Shown piece by piece: positions 63,633 to 64,000 of a stretch of 64,000 nucleotides of DNA. Below the pieces are notes generated by a model. The model was given only the letters and a program-made list of their open reading frames with translations. It was not told the origin of the DNA and searched no databases. The stretch covers positions 124,001 through 188,000 of the forward strand of contig NZ_JAKZGS010000001.1 in the NCBI RefSeq assembly GCF_022549695.1, in the 5' to 3' direction. A program made the translations under genes and the position numbers. This DNA comes from Belliella calami. Its GTDB lineage: Bacteria > Bacteroidota > Bacteroidia > Cytophagales > Cyclobacteriaceae. Each line of letters opens with the position of its first letter. Position 1 is the first letter of the stretch.

Positions 63633-64000
63633 ATGAAAAGAAATAGAATTTTATTAGTAGAAGACAATGTTGTTTTAGCTGAAACAATTAGAGAGTTGTT
63701 ATTAATAAGTGGATTTGACAATGTGAACACGCGACCTAACGGAATAGGGATTGAAGAAGTCTTGGAATCATTTGAGCCAGATTTGATTTTGATGGACATA
63801 AAATTGCAAGATGAGAATGATGGTATCATGGTAGCCAAAAAAATCAGAGCTTTAAAACCCACACCGATTATTTTTATCTCATCTTTTAACGACAAGGCTA
63901 CCATCGAAAGAGCTAAAAATGTGAATCCCGAAGCTTTTATTTTGAAGCCATTCAGCAAGGAAACTTTAAATATCACGATCGAAATAGTGCTCAACAATCA
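63633..64000 (+). CDS. Response regulator, paralogue of the preceding one, cut by window end
   Basis: Starting at ATG 63633, 122 codons are visible. The receiver domain is intact: Glu10-Asp11 (LLVEDN), phosphoacceptor Asp55 in DLILMDIKL, Ser in FISSFND and Lys in LKPFSKE. It is strongly similar to the protein at 62145-62876 over its whole visible length (same opening MKRNRILL, same SGF, same EPDLILM, same EAFILKPF), so the two arose by duplication; a LytTR output domain is expected beyond the window but is not seen. It has its own upstream region, so it is probably transcribed separately. Confidence 0.9.
   Translation, partial: MKRNRILLVEDNVVLAETIRELLLISGFDNVNTRPNGIGIEEVLESFEPDLILMDIKLQDENDGIMVAKKIRALKPTPIIFISSFNDKATIERAKNVNPEAFILKPFSKETLNITIEIVLNN

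Overview
The window looks like a chromosomal segment of a free-living Bacteroidota bacterium, most likely a member of the Cytophagales (Cyclobacteriaceae-like). The signs are two SusC/SusD pairs, several proteins ending in type IX secretion (T9SS) sorting domains of both type A and type B, a PorP/SprF-like protein, -7 boxes of the form TAnnTTTG, and AT-rich DNA with long non-coding gaps. The genus is an inference; no marker gene is present.

Layout. 1-4.2 kb: the end of one T9SS cargo gene, then a compact operon (PASTA protein, second T9SS cargo, rhodanese). 4.4-9.0 kb: minus-strand M50 protease and HAD phosphatase, a CAU-anticodon tRNA with a decayed serine recombinase and a nonsense-interrupted GIY-YIG gene just behind it, then a glycosyltransferase and an FkbM methyltransferase. 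9.4 kb: a fragment resembling a TolC-family protein. 10-31.3 kb: a first glycan/glycopeptide locus (DUF5695 protein, SusC, SusD, AraC regulator, DHDPS-family lyase, DUF885 peptidase-like protein, GH127-type beta-L-arabinofuranosidase, GH51 alpha-L-arabinofuranosidase, S9 peptidase, DinB). Arabinofuranosidases together with peptidases suggest arabinosylated, possibly hydroxyproline-rich, glycoproteins as substrate. 31.7-35.9 kb: an outer-membrane-like protein, a LysR regulator divergent from a small protein and an SbtA-type bicarbonate transporter, and an exported protein. 36-50.4 kb: a mannoside locus (LacI, SusC, SusD, GH92, ROK kinase, sugar MFS, GH92, GH43).

50.9-64 kb is the most unusual part. 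Two nearly identical 77-residue peptides with textbook double-glycine leaders precede an HlyD-family adaptor and a C39-peptidase ABC exporter. These are followed almost without gaps by a 1153-residue T9SS type B surface protein, a PorP/SprF-like protein and a TPR/OmpA protein, then by two paralogous response regulators; the complete one is of the LytTR type. The two peptide genes differ at 30 synonymous codons but only two residues, so the whole 60-residue core is under selection. The first regulator has Ala where the phosphoacceptor Asp should be; the second, cut by the window end, keeps the Asp.

A family of about 105-170 bp palindromic repeats (eight copies, all between 31.4 and 63.2 kb) sits between genes. 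Their outer arms share TATGAnTATCCGC, while the inner arms differ between subfamilies but still match left to right, which points to selection for, or replication through, a folded structure.
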